This document shows positions 26,478-34,672 of a stretch of 64,000 nt of DNA, in pieces. Source of the stretch: Bacillus sp. AFS041924 (GTDB lineage Bacteria; Bacillota; Bacilli; Bacillales; Bacillaceae_G). The first letter of the stretch is position 1. Every line of letters begins with the position of its first letter. The notes beneath the pieces were generated by a model. The model saw only the letters and a program-made list of their open reading frames with translations. It made no database searches and had not been told where the DNA came from. The DNA lies in the NCBI RefSeq assembly GCF_002577195.1, contig NZ_NULG01000007.1, forward strand, positions 1 through 64,000. Reading direction: 5' to 3'. The position numbers and the translations under genes are program-made.

Positions 26478-27157
26478 GCTTGATTTTCCTCTAATTTATA
26501 ACCTAACCCTCTGATTGTAACGATTTCAACTGTAGCCTTCAGCTCTCTTAATCGTTCTCGTACTCTTTTTATGTGCACATCAACTGTGCGCTCATCTCCT
26601 TCGTAATCCAGTCCCCATATTTGTTCAATCAAATCATTTCTTGTAAAAATTCTCCCAGCTTGACTAGCCAGCTTGAACAATAATTCAAATTCCTTTAGTG
26701 GAAGTGTAATTGATTGTTCATTCGCCGAAATTTCATATTTAATTTGATTAATCGTTAAATTACCTACAAAAATATTTTTATCAGAAAGGAATTGAAATCT
26801 TCTCAAAAGAGCTTTTACACGGGCCACTATTTCCAAAGGATCAAATGGCTTCACAACGTAATCATCTACCCCAAGATCAAAGCCTTTTAATTTATCCTGA
26901 GATTCTCCTTTTGCTGTGACCATTAAGATCGGAATATCATAATATTTTTTAATCTCTTTTGTCAGTTCATATCCATCTATTTCCGGCATCATCACGTCAA
27001 CAACTGCTATTTGAATACTATTTTCTTCAAGTAGCATTAATGCTTCCTGACCATTTTCAGCCTCAATAACCGTATAACCTTCCCCACTTAAAAATATAGA
27101 GATTAACTCCCGAATATTTGCATCATCGTCGACTACTAAAACTTTTACTTGATTCAA
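26474..27157 (-). CDS. OmpR-family response regulator of the RND operon
   Basis: A 227-residue regulator: receiver domain with acidic pocket DDD, phospho-acceptor Asp in VVDVMMPEIDG (about residue 52) and Lys in VVKPFDP (about 102), then a winged-helix DNA-binding domain (RIFTRNDLIEQIWG; DERTVDVHIKRVRERL). The start is taken as TTG at 27155-27157, six bases after TAGGTGG; an in-frame GTG overlapping that ribosome binding site is less likely. It is first gene of the operon with its kinase and the RND pump, which is probably its target. No palindrome clear enough to call an operator is seen upstream. Confidence 0.9.
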   Translation of the reverse strand: MNQVKVLVVDDDANIRELISIFLSGEGYTVIEAENGQEALMLLEENSIQIAVVDVMMPEIDGYELTKEIKKYYDIPILMVTAKGESQDKLKGFDLGVDDYVVKPFDPLEIVARVKALLRRFQFLSDKNIFVGNLTINQIKYEISANEQSITLPLKEFELLFKLASQAGRIFTRNDLIEQIWGLDYEGDERTVDVHIKRVRERLRELKATVEIVTIRGLGYKLEENQA

Positions 27158-27311
27158 AACATCCACCTACTTACATTAACAAATAATTATGTACATATTA
27201 TATAAGCTCATTATGAACTAAATATGAATTACAAAACCAAAACTAAAGCAGAAAAAGAAAACTCGCCGATTGGCAAGCTTTAAAACTATGTTATGCACTA
27301 CATAAAATGTG

Positions 27312-27345
27312 TAAAAAAGAGAATGGTCTATTTGACCACTCTCTA
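27312..27345 (-). terminator. Terminator of the riboswitch-controlled small gene
   Basis: AGAGAATGGTC pairs with GACCACTCTCT (two mismatches), followed by six T residues on the minus strand. Confidence 0.8.
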
Positions 27346-27403
27346 ATGGAAGTTTTAACTATTTTTTCAATTAATTTAAATCCTATATTCAGAAGAATAC
27401 AGA

Positions 27404-27583
27404 TCAATCGACCCTTATTACTTTTCCTGATTTTCTTTCTCTTACAATTCTTTTCCTACTCTTTGACTTTCCCTTTTCGTACTTGCCACTTTGATCATCC
27501 ATTACAGAATCCTTTCGTGTCATATACACTGCTGTTAATAATATGATAATAAGAATTCCGCCAAACATATACATCTCTATCAC
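27404..27583 (-). CDS. 59-aa single-pass membrane protein under a c-di-AMP riboswitch
   Basis: A 60-codon frame starting with GTG (27581-27583) eight bases after GGGGG; ATGs at codons 4 and 6 are alternatives. The first 21 residues contain one hydrophobic helix (FGGILIIILLTAVYM), followed by a charged cytoplasmic-type tail rich in Lys, Arg, Ser and Asp. It is the only gene between the riboswitch/terminator at 27626-27812 and the next terminator at 27312-27345, so it is the sole riboswitch target. Cyclic-di-AMP riboswitches usually govern potassium or osmolyte transport and wall hydrolases, so a small regulator or subunit in osmotic or K+ balance is a reasonable guess. I recognise no family. 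Confidence 0.7.
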   Translation of the reverse strand: MIEMYMFGGILIIILLTAVYMTRKDSVMDDQSGKYEKGKSKSRKRIVRERKSGKVIRVD

Positions 27584-27625
27584 TACATTACCCCCACAAC
27601 TTCATGGTTTAACAAAAAATGAATG

Positions 27626-27656
27626 CAAAAAAGACACTGGGAAAATCTCCAGTGCC
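27626..27656 (-). terminator. Riboswitch expression-platform terminator
   Basis: GGCACTGG/CCAGTGTC-type stem with one G-U pair and TTTTTT on the minus strand, between the aptamer and the small gene's start. It fits an OFF switch on ligand binding. Confidence 0.8.
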
Positions 27657-27671
27657 TATAAAAGACATACA

Positions 27672-27812
27672 TAAGGAAACCTTCTCCTACACGCCTACGA
27701 GGTTAGCTGTCGGATTCGGACCTAAAAAGTAGCCCTACCTAAAAAGGATTCACCCCAAAGTGCAACTGCACAAAATCTGGTTCCCCCGCTTCAAAATTGA
27801 AAATGTCCCACA
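27672..27812 (-). ncRNA. Cyclic-di-AMP riboswitch (ydaO/yuaA type)
   Basis: Read on the minus strand, the conserved blocks appear in the right order: GGGGGAACC, then TTTGGGGTGAATCC (27747-27760), a GTAGGG segment, CCGAATCCGACAGCTAACCT and CGTAGGCGT (27690-27719), then GGAGAAGG. These are the ligand-contacting parts of the ydaO class. A promoter lies upstream (27863-27891) and an intrinsic terminator downstream. In B. subtilis this class binds c-di-AMP and turns transcription off. Exact aptamer ends are approximate. Confidence 0.92.
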
Positions 27813-27862
27813 ATAAGAAAAAGAAACACTCAACTCAAACTCAGCGATCAATGGTTATTAAT

Positions 27863-27891
27863 TTATATATATTACTAAAATTACATTTCAA
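27863..27891 (-). promoter_or_regulatory. Promoter of the c-di-AMP riboswitch transcript
   Basis: On the minus strand: TTGAAA (27886-27891), a 16-17-bp spacer and TATATA or ATATAA, about 50 bases before the aptamer. Confidence 0.55.
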
Positions 27892-28009
27892 CTACTAAAT
27901 TGTAACTTATTTTAATTCTTAAGGAAACTAATAAGTCTTTTTTAGAACAGCAAGAAGGAAGAAAAAGGTAGAAATTGGGAAAGGTAGCGATAAATATAAG
28001 AGTGCAGGT

Positions 28010-28062
28010 AAAAAAAGAAGAACAGGTATTTCTTAGGAGAATCTATCCCCTGCCTGTCCTTA
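28010..28062 (-). terminator. Terminator of the pentapeptide-repeat gene
   Basis: AAGGACAGG pairs with CCTGTTCTT across a long loop, followed by a TTC/T-rich tract on the minus strand. Moderate quality. Confidence 0.5.
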
Positions 28063-28094
28063 AAGTCTTGCCCCAAAAAGCAGTTACTCTATTT

Positions 28095-28730
28095 CTAATC
28101 TTTAATCTTTAGTCCCATCAATGTGGCAAATTGAACTGCTTGATTTGATGATACTTGGCAGCCATTTAAATTATTTATAGAAACTGTTAGTTCATTAAAA
28201 GTAGAAGAACTAATATCTATACCTTTTAGAGATGTTTGATCAAAATTTGCTCCATCAATATTGCACATATTAAAATCAACTTTCTTTAATTTACAATCAT
28301 AAAAATCAGCACTTTTTAAAACAGAGTCTCGAAAAATTACTTTTTCTAGTTTTGAATCTCCAAATAATGACAAATTTAAAACTGAATCTTCAAACTGGAC
28401 ATTGCCAATGCTAGATTCAGTAAAATTTGCACCTACTAATTTACAATTTTTAAATATAACTTTATGAATGGAAGAATTACTCATATTGCAATTTGACAAA
28501 TCACAGTTTTCAAAATACACATCATTCATACTTATATTTCTAAAGTCTGTATTGGTGAATCTACAATTCTTCATTACTGACTTAAATAAAAATGCTCTAT
28601 CTACAACTTCATTTTCAAATATAGAACCAGAGATTTCACACATTCCTAATTCAGGGTCCTCTTCATAAAAAATGTCATAAAAATTTTTAGATTGTAATTC
28701 TTGCGGAATATTAGGTGTATCGATTTTCAT
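28095..28730 (-). CDS. Pentapeptide-repeat protein
   Basis: A 211-residue protein whose residues 35-190 are built of A(D/N)LxX-like five-residue turns (for example CRFTN TDFRN, CDLSN CNMSN, ADFYD, ANFDQ), folding into a right-handed quadrilateral beta-helix. Two blocks are separated by a less regular segment, as in Qnr-like proteins that mimic DNA and protect gyrase from quinolones; many pentapeptide proteins have unrelated roles, so the function is open. No signal peptide or membrane segment. It is expressed alone on the minus strand, upstream of the riboswitch unit. Confidence 0.9.
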   Translation of the reverse strand: MKIDTPNIPQELQSKNFYDIFYEEDPELGMCEISGSIFENEVVDRAFLFKSVMKNCRFTNTDFRNISMNDVYFENCDLSNCNMSNSSIHKVIFKNCKLVGANFTESSIGNVQFEDSVLNLSLFGDSKLEKVIFRDSVLKSADFYDCKLKKVDFNMCNIDGANFDQTSLKGIDISSSTFNELTVSINNLNGCQVSSNQAVQFATLMGLKIKD

Positions 28731-28895
28731 AGTATTACCTCACTTTAAACAATTTGGATGAAATTAAATCCAGCAGACTAATTACACTTACTATAAAGAA
28801 TTTTAGGTTTCAAAAAAAGACTATAAATTTTATAGGGTTTGTGTACAAAGCAACTTATATTTTACTGAAAATCTGATTAGGAGTAGAAAAGTGGA

Positions 28896-28929
28896 TAAAA
28901 AAATAGACCACAAGGTAGTCTATTTTTTA
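28896..28929 (-). terminator. Anti-sigma gene terminator
   Basis: AATAGAC/GTCTATT stem with T/A runs on both strands, just after the anti-sigma gene. Confidence 0.75.
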
Positions 28930-28944
28930 TCGCTTTCTCAAGTC

Positions 28945-29706
28945 TTATTGTATAAGTCTTAAAAATTCACCTTCTGGTTTCATCATTTTTGTCCCTTTTT
29001 CAGAAACAAAATAGATTGGATCATTTCCTGATTGATAGACTGCTATTTCTAATTCATTTATATGTAATTTTCTGACCACTTTTCCTAAAGGTTTCTCTTG
29101 TGTATCATATGCTTCATCATTTATGAAGTATTGAATTTGATTTATTTGATTTTCATCTACGATTTCTTTTACTTTTTTATTGTTTTCGTCGTATACTTCA
29201 ATTTGCTTCGGAACAATTGAAATCCATTTTGTAGATGTAATTAATTTATTAAGGTCAAAATTCACTTGGGTTTGATCCTCTTGTGGAAAGTAAGTAGCTG
29301 ATAGGTCTAATTCACCCTGACCTTCTTTTATCCAACGTGCATAACCTCCACTTATCGGTTCATTTTCTTTTGACTCTTTATGTTCTAGTACCCATCCGTG
29401 TGTTGGTAGACTCTTAAGATAGAAATTATAGATTTCTTTCCAGTGATTCCCTTTCATTACATAATCGCTTTGCCTCGGTTCTAAGCCTTTATATAATCCA
29501 ATATCTTTTCTTTGCTCAGGAATTACACTCATTCCTTCATACGTATCGTCAGTAATTTTTTGATATGCTATAATCCCGGCAACGAACACTAAAATAGATG
29601 TTATCGCAGAAATTAATATGGTTCTAGCTGATTGCTTTCTTTTTGCCTTGGTTAACATTTTTGTCACTTTACGATCAAGATCAGAGTTAAATTCATCATT
29701 CGTCAT
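28945..29706 (-). CDS. Probable membrane anti-sigma factor
   Basis: A 253-residue single-pass protein: a short N-terminal cytosolic part (about residues 1-27, acidic then Lys/Arg-rich), a membrane helix (ARTILISAITSILVFVAGIIAY, in two halves, about 27-48) and a large extracytoplasmic domain. Its position directly after a sigma-70 gene identifies it as the likely anti-sigma partner. The ATG follows AGGAGGTAAAATA, a site that also forms the last sense codons and stop of the sigma gene, so the two were translationally coupled. The sigma gene is now broken while this gene looks intact. A domain family name cannot be given with confidence. Confidence 0.75.
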   Translation of the reverse strand: MTNDEFNSDLDRKVTKMLTKAKRKQSARTILISAITSILVFVAGIIAYQKITDDTYEGMSVIPEQRKDIGLYKGLEPRQSDYVMKGNHWKEIYNFYLKSLPTHGWVLEHKESKENEPISGGYARWIKEGQGELDLSATYFPQEDQTQVNFDLNKLITSTKWISIVPKQIEVYDENNKKVKEIVDENQINQIQYFINDEAYDTQEKPLGKVVRKLHINELEIAVYQSGNDPIYFVSEKGTKMMKPEGEFLRLIQ

Positions 29707-29710
29707 TATT

Positions 29711-30192
29711 TTACCTCCTGTAAATTTTCTTAAACTCATTTCGAGCTCTATACAAAGACGTCTTTACGGTCTCTTCTTTCATTTCTAATAACACAATTTC
29801 TTTGTAGGATAACTCTAAGTCATATTTTAATAGTAAGATGTGTTTGTACATTGGGCTTATTTTATTGAACACCTCTTGTATTTCCAACTGGATTTCTTTG
29901 TTAAAACAATTTCCTCTAATCCTTTCATTTCAATTTACTGAACCGATTCAATAGGAAATTGTTCAATACGCCTTCGCTTTCTTATTAAATCACGGTGCTT
30001 ATTTATCGCAATCTGAAATAACCAGGTCTTTATGTATGTAGTATCTATATCATAAATTGTTATTAAAGCCTTATTTAACGTGTCTTGTACAATATCATCT
30101 ACATCCGCCCGATTGACGCCAATTTTTAGTAAATAACCATAAATACTCTTTGCCGTATTGATTAAAAGCTGTTCTATCTCTTCTTTCTCCAT
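29711..30192 (-). pseudogene. Frameshifted ECF sigma factor gene
   Basis: Codons 1-85 (29935-30192) encode a normal region 2 (DVDDIVQDTLNKALITI; WLFQIAINKHRDLIRKRRR). The frame then meets TAA at 29935-29937. Beyond it, the same frame continues with sigma-like residues (IEMKGLEEIVL) until about 29898, where one base seems missing. Region 4 (LELSYKEIVLLEMKEETVKTSLYRARNEFKK) then continues in another frame to the stop at 29711-29713. Two lesions, one nonsense and one frameshift, therefore separate regions 2 and 4. Unless both are sequencing errors, the gene is inactive. The start follows AGGAGAGAACTA. Confidence 0.85.
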
Positions 30193-30257
30193 TAGTTCTC
30201 TCCTTTCTATTAGTTAAACGCTAAAGTAAGGAAAATGTATACAGAATTTTTAAAAAT

Positions 30258-30292
30258 TACAAAAAAAAAGTTGCTTCGGCAACTTTTTTTTT
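30258..30292. terminator. Bidirectional terminator with TTCG tetraloop
   Basis: AAAAAAGTTGC-TTCG-GCAACTTTTTT, with long A and T runs. It isolates the sigma gene from the upstream region (30293-30446), which holds nothing else visible. Confidence 0.85.
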
Positions 30293-30479
30293 CATTGTTA
30301 GAAGTCTATTCAATAATAACTATATTCTCATCTAGATTTCTAAATCAATTTTTCCTATTTATCCAATTACTTTTTCAACCAATTTAATCTATTACTAGTT
30401 GAATAAAGATCAAATATTTTTGTTGGATGGTCTGAATTAGAGCCAAGATTGCCTGAAGATACAATAATATTAAGGCAAT

Positions 30480-31061
30480 CTATATTCTTTTTTTCCTATA
30501 TAGTTTAAAAATGATTACTATTATAATCGTACAAATACTCCCGATTAAGATAAATTTGAATAAGTCTTCAAAAATATTGCCTTGAAAATTTTCTTCGTAA
30601 TTTACATTTTTAGATGGCTTTTTTCCTTCTCCTAAAATGGTTAAGTCTTTTTGTGCTACGCTGAACTCTTTTGTAGCATCACATATAGTGGTTGTAAGAG
30701 TTCGTTCGTTTTCTCCATACATTTTAGAAGATCTGGCGTATACAAGATAATTTTGTCCTTTGGTGAATTTAAACCCACAGTCCCCGTCGCCTTGACCAGT
30801 TTTAATAATTACTTGAGATTTACTTATTCCTTTCCACGTTTTAGAAACTTCGAATAGAACTTTTTTATAGTTCGGATTTGAAAATTTAGTCGTTTTAATA
30901 TCAATTACTTTCCCACTGAATACAGCCTTTGATTGTGAGAACTCCTGTTGTACAGTTTGTTCATTTACGCATGAACAAGCAAAAGTTACACTTGGTTTTA
31001 TAATTAACGTAGAAGAGCTAATAAATAAAATAGTAAACAATAAAATTCCAAATTTTTTCAA
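30480..31061 (-). CDS. Membrane-anchored TIMP/netrin-like domain protein
   Basis: A 193-residue exported protein: signal peptide (residues 1-28, ends VTFA) directly before CSCV, the N-terminal Cys-x-Cys that starts mature tissue-inhibitor-of-metalloproteinase (NTR fold) domains. The typical AVFSGKVIDI and KTWKG segments follow, with further cysteines in DGDCGFKF and TTICDA. A C-terminal membrane helix (about residues 166-186) and a basic tail (KLYRKKRI) anchor it. Bacterial members are of unproven function; inhibition of metalloproteases is inferred only from the fold. A hairpin at 30447-30482 may end the transcript. Confidence 0.82.
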   Translation of the reverse strand: MKKFGILLFTILFISSSTLIIKPSVTFACSCVNEQTVQQEFSQSKAVFSGKVIDIKTTKFSNPNYKKVLFEVSKTWKGISKSQVIIKTGQGDGDCGFKFTKGQNYLVYARSSKMYGENERTLTTTICDATKEFSVAQKDLTILGEGKKPSKNVNYEENFQGNIFEDLFKFILIGSICTIIIVIIFKLYRKKRI

Positions 31062-31163
31062 ATAATCAACTCCAAGTTATAAATTTTCCTTCTCCTAGTT
31101 TAATAAGGTTTATATGTATAGCTGATCTTTGAAATCCACTACATAAAAGTTTCTTCCCCATCT

Positions 31164-31277
31164 CTAAACTTTTATTTTCTTAAGAAAATAGTCAGAGTTA
31201 TTCCAACACTTTTTGACCTCATAACCAGAATGATCATGATACACAATCTGAACAATTTCTTTAAAAATAGTTTCCAC
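31164..31277 (-). CDS. Possible 37-aa protein, GTG start
   Basis: A 38-codon frame starts with GTG behind GAGGAGAGTTA and ends in TAG. The sequence (IFKEIVQIVYHDHSG and KKCWNNSDYFLKKI) looks like a protein rather than random AT-rich translation. It has no membrane segment. It is shorter than most gene finders accept. It could be a real micro-protein or the remnant of a larger gene. No terminator is clear. Confidence 0.4.
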   Translation of the reverse strand: METIFKEIVQIVYHDHSGYEVKKCWNNSDYFLKKIKV

Positions 31278-31512
31278 TAACTCTCCTCAGTATTTCTTTT
31301 CAATTGTAAAAGTATCTATTAGAGGGTTTCTATTTCCACCCAATATTTTCCTTTTTATTACTGAGCAAATCTGCTATTCTGTTGTATAAGAACATCAAAA
31401 AACTACAAATTTTAGATAAAAAATGATATATCGGGAAGTAACTTTTAGATCGTGTTAGTCATTTATCCAATTCAAATGTTGAACACTTAATTTTCTGTTA
31501 AGGAGGTATTGT

Positions 31513-31737
31513 TTGTTAAAAATAGTAAAGAATGTTTCTGCGCTACTTGCATTTGTTTTTGCAGTATATGCTTTAATGACTGATAGATTTATAGTAATGC
31601 CTTTTATGATATTCTTCTTAGGAGTAATGTTTTTAGTAATGGGATTACAAGAAAAACGGAAGCCACTTAATTATTCACTTTTACTTGTATCGGGGTTTAA
31701 CCTATTCGTTTCTACTTATACTTTCTTCTTGAACTAA
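31513..31737 (+). CDS. DUF3953-like small membrane protein
   Basis: A 74-residue protein with three hydrophobic segments (about residues 8-26, 29-45 and 53-72) and the GLQEKRKP loop between the second and third, typical of DUF3953 proteins of Bacillus. The TTG start is supported by AAGGAGGTATTG directly upstream. Function is unknown. It forms a single-gene unit with a good terminator, upstream of mprF but separated from it. Confidence 0.8.
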   Translation: MLKIVKNVSALLAFVFAVYALMTDRFIVMPFMIFFLGVMFLVMGLQEKRKPLNYSLLLVSGFNLFVSTYTFFLN

Positions 31738-31758
31738 TGGTTGCAAAATTAGTTCTAT

Positions 31759-31788
31759 AGGTTGTCTAATGTGACAACCTCTTTTTTG
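31759..31788 (+). terminator. Intrinsic terminator
   Basis: AGGTTGTC/GACAACCT stem followed by CTTTTTT. Confidence 0.85.
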
Positions 31789-31972
31789 TTAAATAGTAAA
31801 TCGCAAAATCGCTCTAAATATTAAAATCTAATTAACTTTTCTCTCAAAAATAATAAGGTATTAAATTTTCTAAGCCTAGTTAATATTCTTCTTGTTAGAT
31901 AGTGGAATAATATGGAATACTATAGCTAAGAACTATCATTTTTTGTTTGAATATTAACTTCAGGAGTGTCTT

Positions 31973-34495
31973 ATGAATAAGATTCGGATTAGTAAAGTAG
32001 GTTTATTTAAACTATTTTTCATTTCAATATTACTTGTTACATTCATATTCGTTGGTAAAAGCGTACTTTTAAACTTCGACTTTAAAATGTTTTTTAACTA
32101 TATGGAATCCCTTACCCTAATGCAATACATCTTAATTTTTGCATTAGGTATTGTAGCCGTGTCTCCAATGTTTTTATATGACTTCGTACTTGTAAGACTA
32201 TTAAAATTAGATTTTAGCTTTAGAAAAATATTGATGGTAGCTTGGCTTGCAAATACCTCCTCAAATCTAATTGGTCTCGGTGGAGTTGCTGGCACTACAA
32301 TTCGAACGCTATTTTATCAAAAAGATCGTTCTGGACCAGAAATTGTCAAAGCAGTGAGCAGTGTAACAATATTCTTACTTTCTGGTTTATCAATATTGAG
32401 CTTAGTTCTATTTACAGGACTCTTTGATTTATCATTTTTAAATGAATATAAATATTTATATATTGCAATCATCATTGCCATTTGTTATTTCCCAGTAATG
32501 TTTTTAGTAGTATATCTAAAACGGAACTTTTTCGCGGATAATTTTTCAGCAAAATACATGCTTTCGTTAGTTGTCATTTCCTTATTTGAATGGACTTTTA
32601 TCTTATTATTCATTTACTTCATTTGCTTATTTTTACATATTGATATTTCAATTATCGAGGTGCTACCTGTATTTCTAGTAGCCTCTGTCGCAGCACTTTT
32701 AAGTATGATTCCTGGAGGTTTAGGGTCTTTTGATTTTATTTTCCTATTAGGATTTACTTATTTCGGAATCGATAAAGAAACGACACTTCTTGTTTTATTA
32801 ATCTATCGTTTCAGTTATTTCTTTTTCCCATTTGCTTGCGGTATTGTTGTAGCCCTTAAATTATTATGGAACAAAATAAATCAATCATTTAACAATATTC
32901 CAAATCAAATTTCTACTTATTTGGGACATAAGATTTTAACGATTTTAGTATTTTTATCAGGCGTTATTCTCTTAGTTTCTGCAGCTGTACCAAGCATGCT
33001 TTTAAGAATTAGTCTATTAAATTTAATTTTACCATCAACAATTATTAATATTTCACATTTAATTTCCGTTACAGCCGGCTTTACGCTATTAGGTCTCTCT
33101 CGTGGAATTGATTATAAAGTGAAAAGAGCATGGTATATTACACTTTTCATGCTTATTGTTGGAGCAATTACAACCTATTCAAAAGGATTAGATTATGAAG
33201 AAGCTCTTTTTGTTTTAGCAGTTGCATTTATATTATTTATTTCAAAGAAGCAATTTTATAGGGAAAGCTTCGTTTTAACTTGGGGTAAACTGATTGTTGA
33301 TAATTTTATTTTATTTTTCTTTTTAGGTAGCTATTTACTTATTGCTTATATCAATCTACCCCAAACAAATGTGAAAATCCCAGCTAAGTATTTACCATAT
33401 ATTCTTGTTAATTCGAGGGATATCGTTATTAGTGCAGTTCTTGGTTTTGCTGCTGCTTTACTATTCTTTTATATCGCATTTTTTAAAGTTAAAAGAAAAC
33501 AGTTTGAGTTTATTAGTACAAAAGTAGAAGAAGAAAAAATAAGAGAGCATTTTAATAAATATGGTGGTACAGAATTATCACACTTAGTTTTTTTACATGA
33601 TAAATATTTATTTTGGGCACAGGATGAGACAGTATTATTTATTTTTCAGCCATATGCGGACAAATTAGTTATTTTAGGTGACCCAGTTGGTGAAAAATCT
33701 CGTTTATATCCCGCAATTGAGGAATTATTAAACTATGCTGATCAATTTGGATTTACGCTCGTCTTCTATCAAGTTAATTCAAATTCTCTATCATATTTAC
33801 ATGAAAACGGATTTGATTTCTTTAAACTTGGTGAGGAAGGATTTACAGATATTTCAACATTCACTTTAACAGGAAAACGAAATAAAGGTATTCGCGCGCT
33901 TTACAATAAATTTGAACGTGAAGAATTTAGTTTTGAGATTATTGAACCTCCGTTCTCAAATGAGTTCTTTTCGGAATTAAAAGACTTATCAACTGAGTGG
34001 CTAAAAGGTAGAAAAGAAAAAGGTTTTTCACTTGGCTATTTCGATGAGGATTACATCAAACTTGCACCTGTATCAATCATTAAAAATAATGAAAATAAAA
34101 TAATCGCTTTTGCATCCATTATGCCAAACTATAATGAACATACGATTTCTATTGATTTAATGCGCCATAAAGTTGACGCTCCAAAAGGAATTATGGACTT
34201 TATGTTCATTAACTTAATTGAATGGTTCAGATCTAAGGATTTTCTTTATTTTAATGTCGGTATGACCCCACTAGCTAATGTTGGCCAATCTAAATACTCA
34301 TTTACAAGTGAGAAAATTGCCGCTCAAATTTATCAGTATGGACAATTTTTATATCACTTCCAAGGTTTAAGAAGCTTTAAAGAAAAATATGTTAATTCAT
34401 GGACACCTAAATTTTTGGCATATCATAAAAAAACATCTTTACCGATTACGATGTTACAAATTACTTCATTAATTTCTAGGTCTAGAAAATCGTAA
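31973..34495 (+). CDS. mprF: Phosphatidylglycerol lysyltransferase MprF
   Basis: An 840-residue bifunctional membrane protein that adds lysine (or another amino acid) from aminoacyl-tRNA to phosphatidylglycerol and flips the product outward, lowering surface charge and giving resistance to cationic peptides. The N-terminal flippase part has about 14 membrane helices (residues 1-500), with SNLIGLGGVAGTTIR and SMIPGGLGSFD signatures. The C-terminal cytosolic GNAT-like synthase (about 515-840) has WAQDETVLFIFQPY, ILGDPVG, IMDFMFINLIEWF and LRSFKEKYVNSW. The start follows AGGAGTGTCTT. It is monocistronic. Confidence 0.95.
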   Translation: MNKIRISKVGLFKLFFISILLVTFIFVGKSVLLNFDFKMFFNYMESLTLMQYILIFALGIVAVSPMFLYDFVLVRLLKLDFSFRKILMVAWLANTSSNLIGLGGVAGTTIRTLFYQKDRSGPEIVKAVSSVTIFLLSGLSILSLVLFTGLFDLSFLNEYKYLYIAIIIAICYFPVMFLVVYLKRNFFADNFSAKYMLSLVVISLFEWTFILLFIYFICLFLHIDISIIEVLPVFLVASVAALLSMIPGGLGSFDFIFLLGFTYFGIDKETTLLVLLIYRFSYFFFPFACGIVVALKLLWNKINQSFNNIPNQISTYLGHKILTILVFLSGVILLVSAAVPSMLLRISLLNLILPSTIINISHLISVTAGFTLLGLSRGIDYKVKRAWYITLFMLIVGAITTYSKGLDYEEALFVLAVAFILFISKKQFYRESFVLTWGKLIVDNFILFFFLGSYLLIAYINLPQTNVKIPAKYLPYILVNSRDIVISAVLGFAAALLFFYIAFFKVKRKQFEFISTKVEEEKIREHFNKYGGTELSHLVFLHDKYLFWAQDETVLFIFQPYADKLVILGDPVGEKSRLYPAIEELLNYADQFGFTLVFYQVNSNSLSYLHENGFDFFKLGEEGFTDISTFTLTGKRNKGIRALYNKFEREEFSFEIIEPPFSNEFFSELKDLSTEWLKGRKEKGFSLGYFDEDYIKLAPVSIIKNNENKIIAFASIMPNYNEHTISIDLMRHKVDAPKGIMDFMFINLIEWFRSKDFLYFNVGMTPLANVGQSKYSFTSEKIAAQIYQYGQFLYHFQGLRSFKEKYVNSWTPKFLAYHKKTSLPITMLQITSLISRSRKS

Positions 34496-34501
34496 AATGA
34501 A

Positions 34502-34540
34502 AGTCAGTTAATGTTTTTAACACATTAGCTGGCTTTTTTA
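34502..34540 (+). terminator. mprF terminator
   Basis: AGTCAGTTAATG pairs with CATTAGCTGGCT (G-U pairs), followed by TTTTTT. Confidence 0.75.
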
Positions 34541-34595
34541 TTAGTGTTTACTAATCAATATTTAAATTTTGGTAAAAAATAAAAAGAATTATCAC

Positions 34596-34624
34596 TTGCA
34601 AAATTATTTCCCATCAATTATGAT
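34596..34624 (+). promoter_or_regulatory. ohrR-ohrA promoter
   Basis: TTGCAA, a 17-bp spacer and TATGAT, upstream of ohrR. Confidence 0.7.
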
Positions 34625-34630
34625 TGTGTC

Positions 34631-34655
34631 ATATTAAATTGTGCACAACTAATAT
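34631..34655 (+). promoter_or_regulatory. Candidate OhrR operator
   Basis: A 25-base AT-rich imperfect palindrome with core TTGTGCACAA flanked by ATATTA and TAATAT, just downstream of the -10 element. OhrR binds AT-rich inverted repeats at this position in B. subtilis. Confidence 0.55.
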
Positions 34656-34672
34656 AAAAGGATGATGATCAA

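Noticed and set aside
27307-27546. Plus-strand 79-codon frame over the small riboswitch gene
   Set aside because: It is antisense to the 59-residue gene and to its terminator, and has no ribosome binding site. The minus-strand gene explains the region better.
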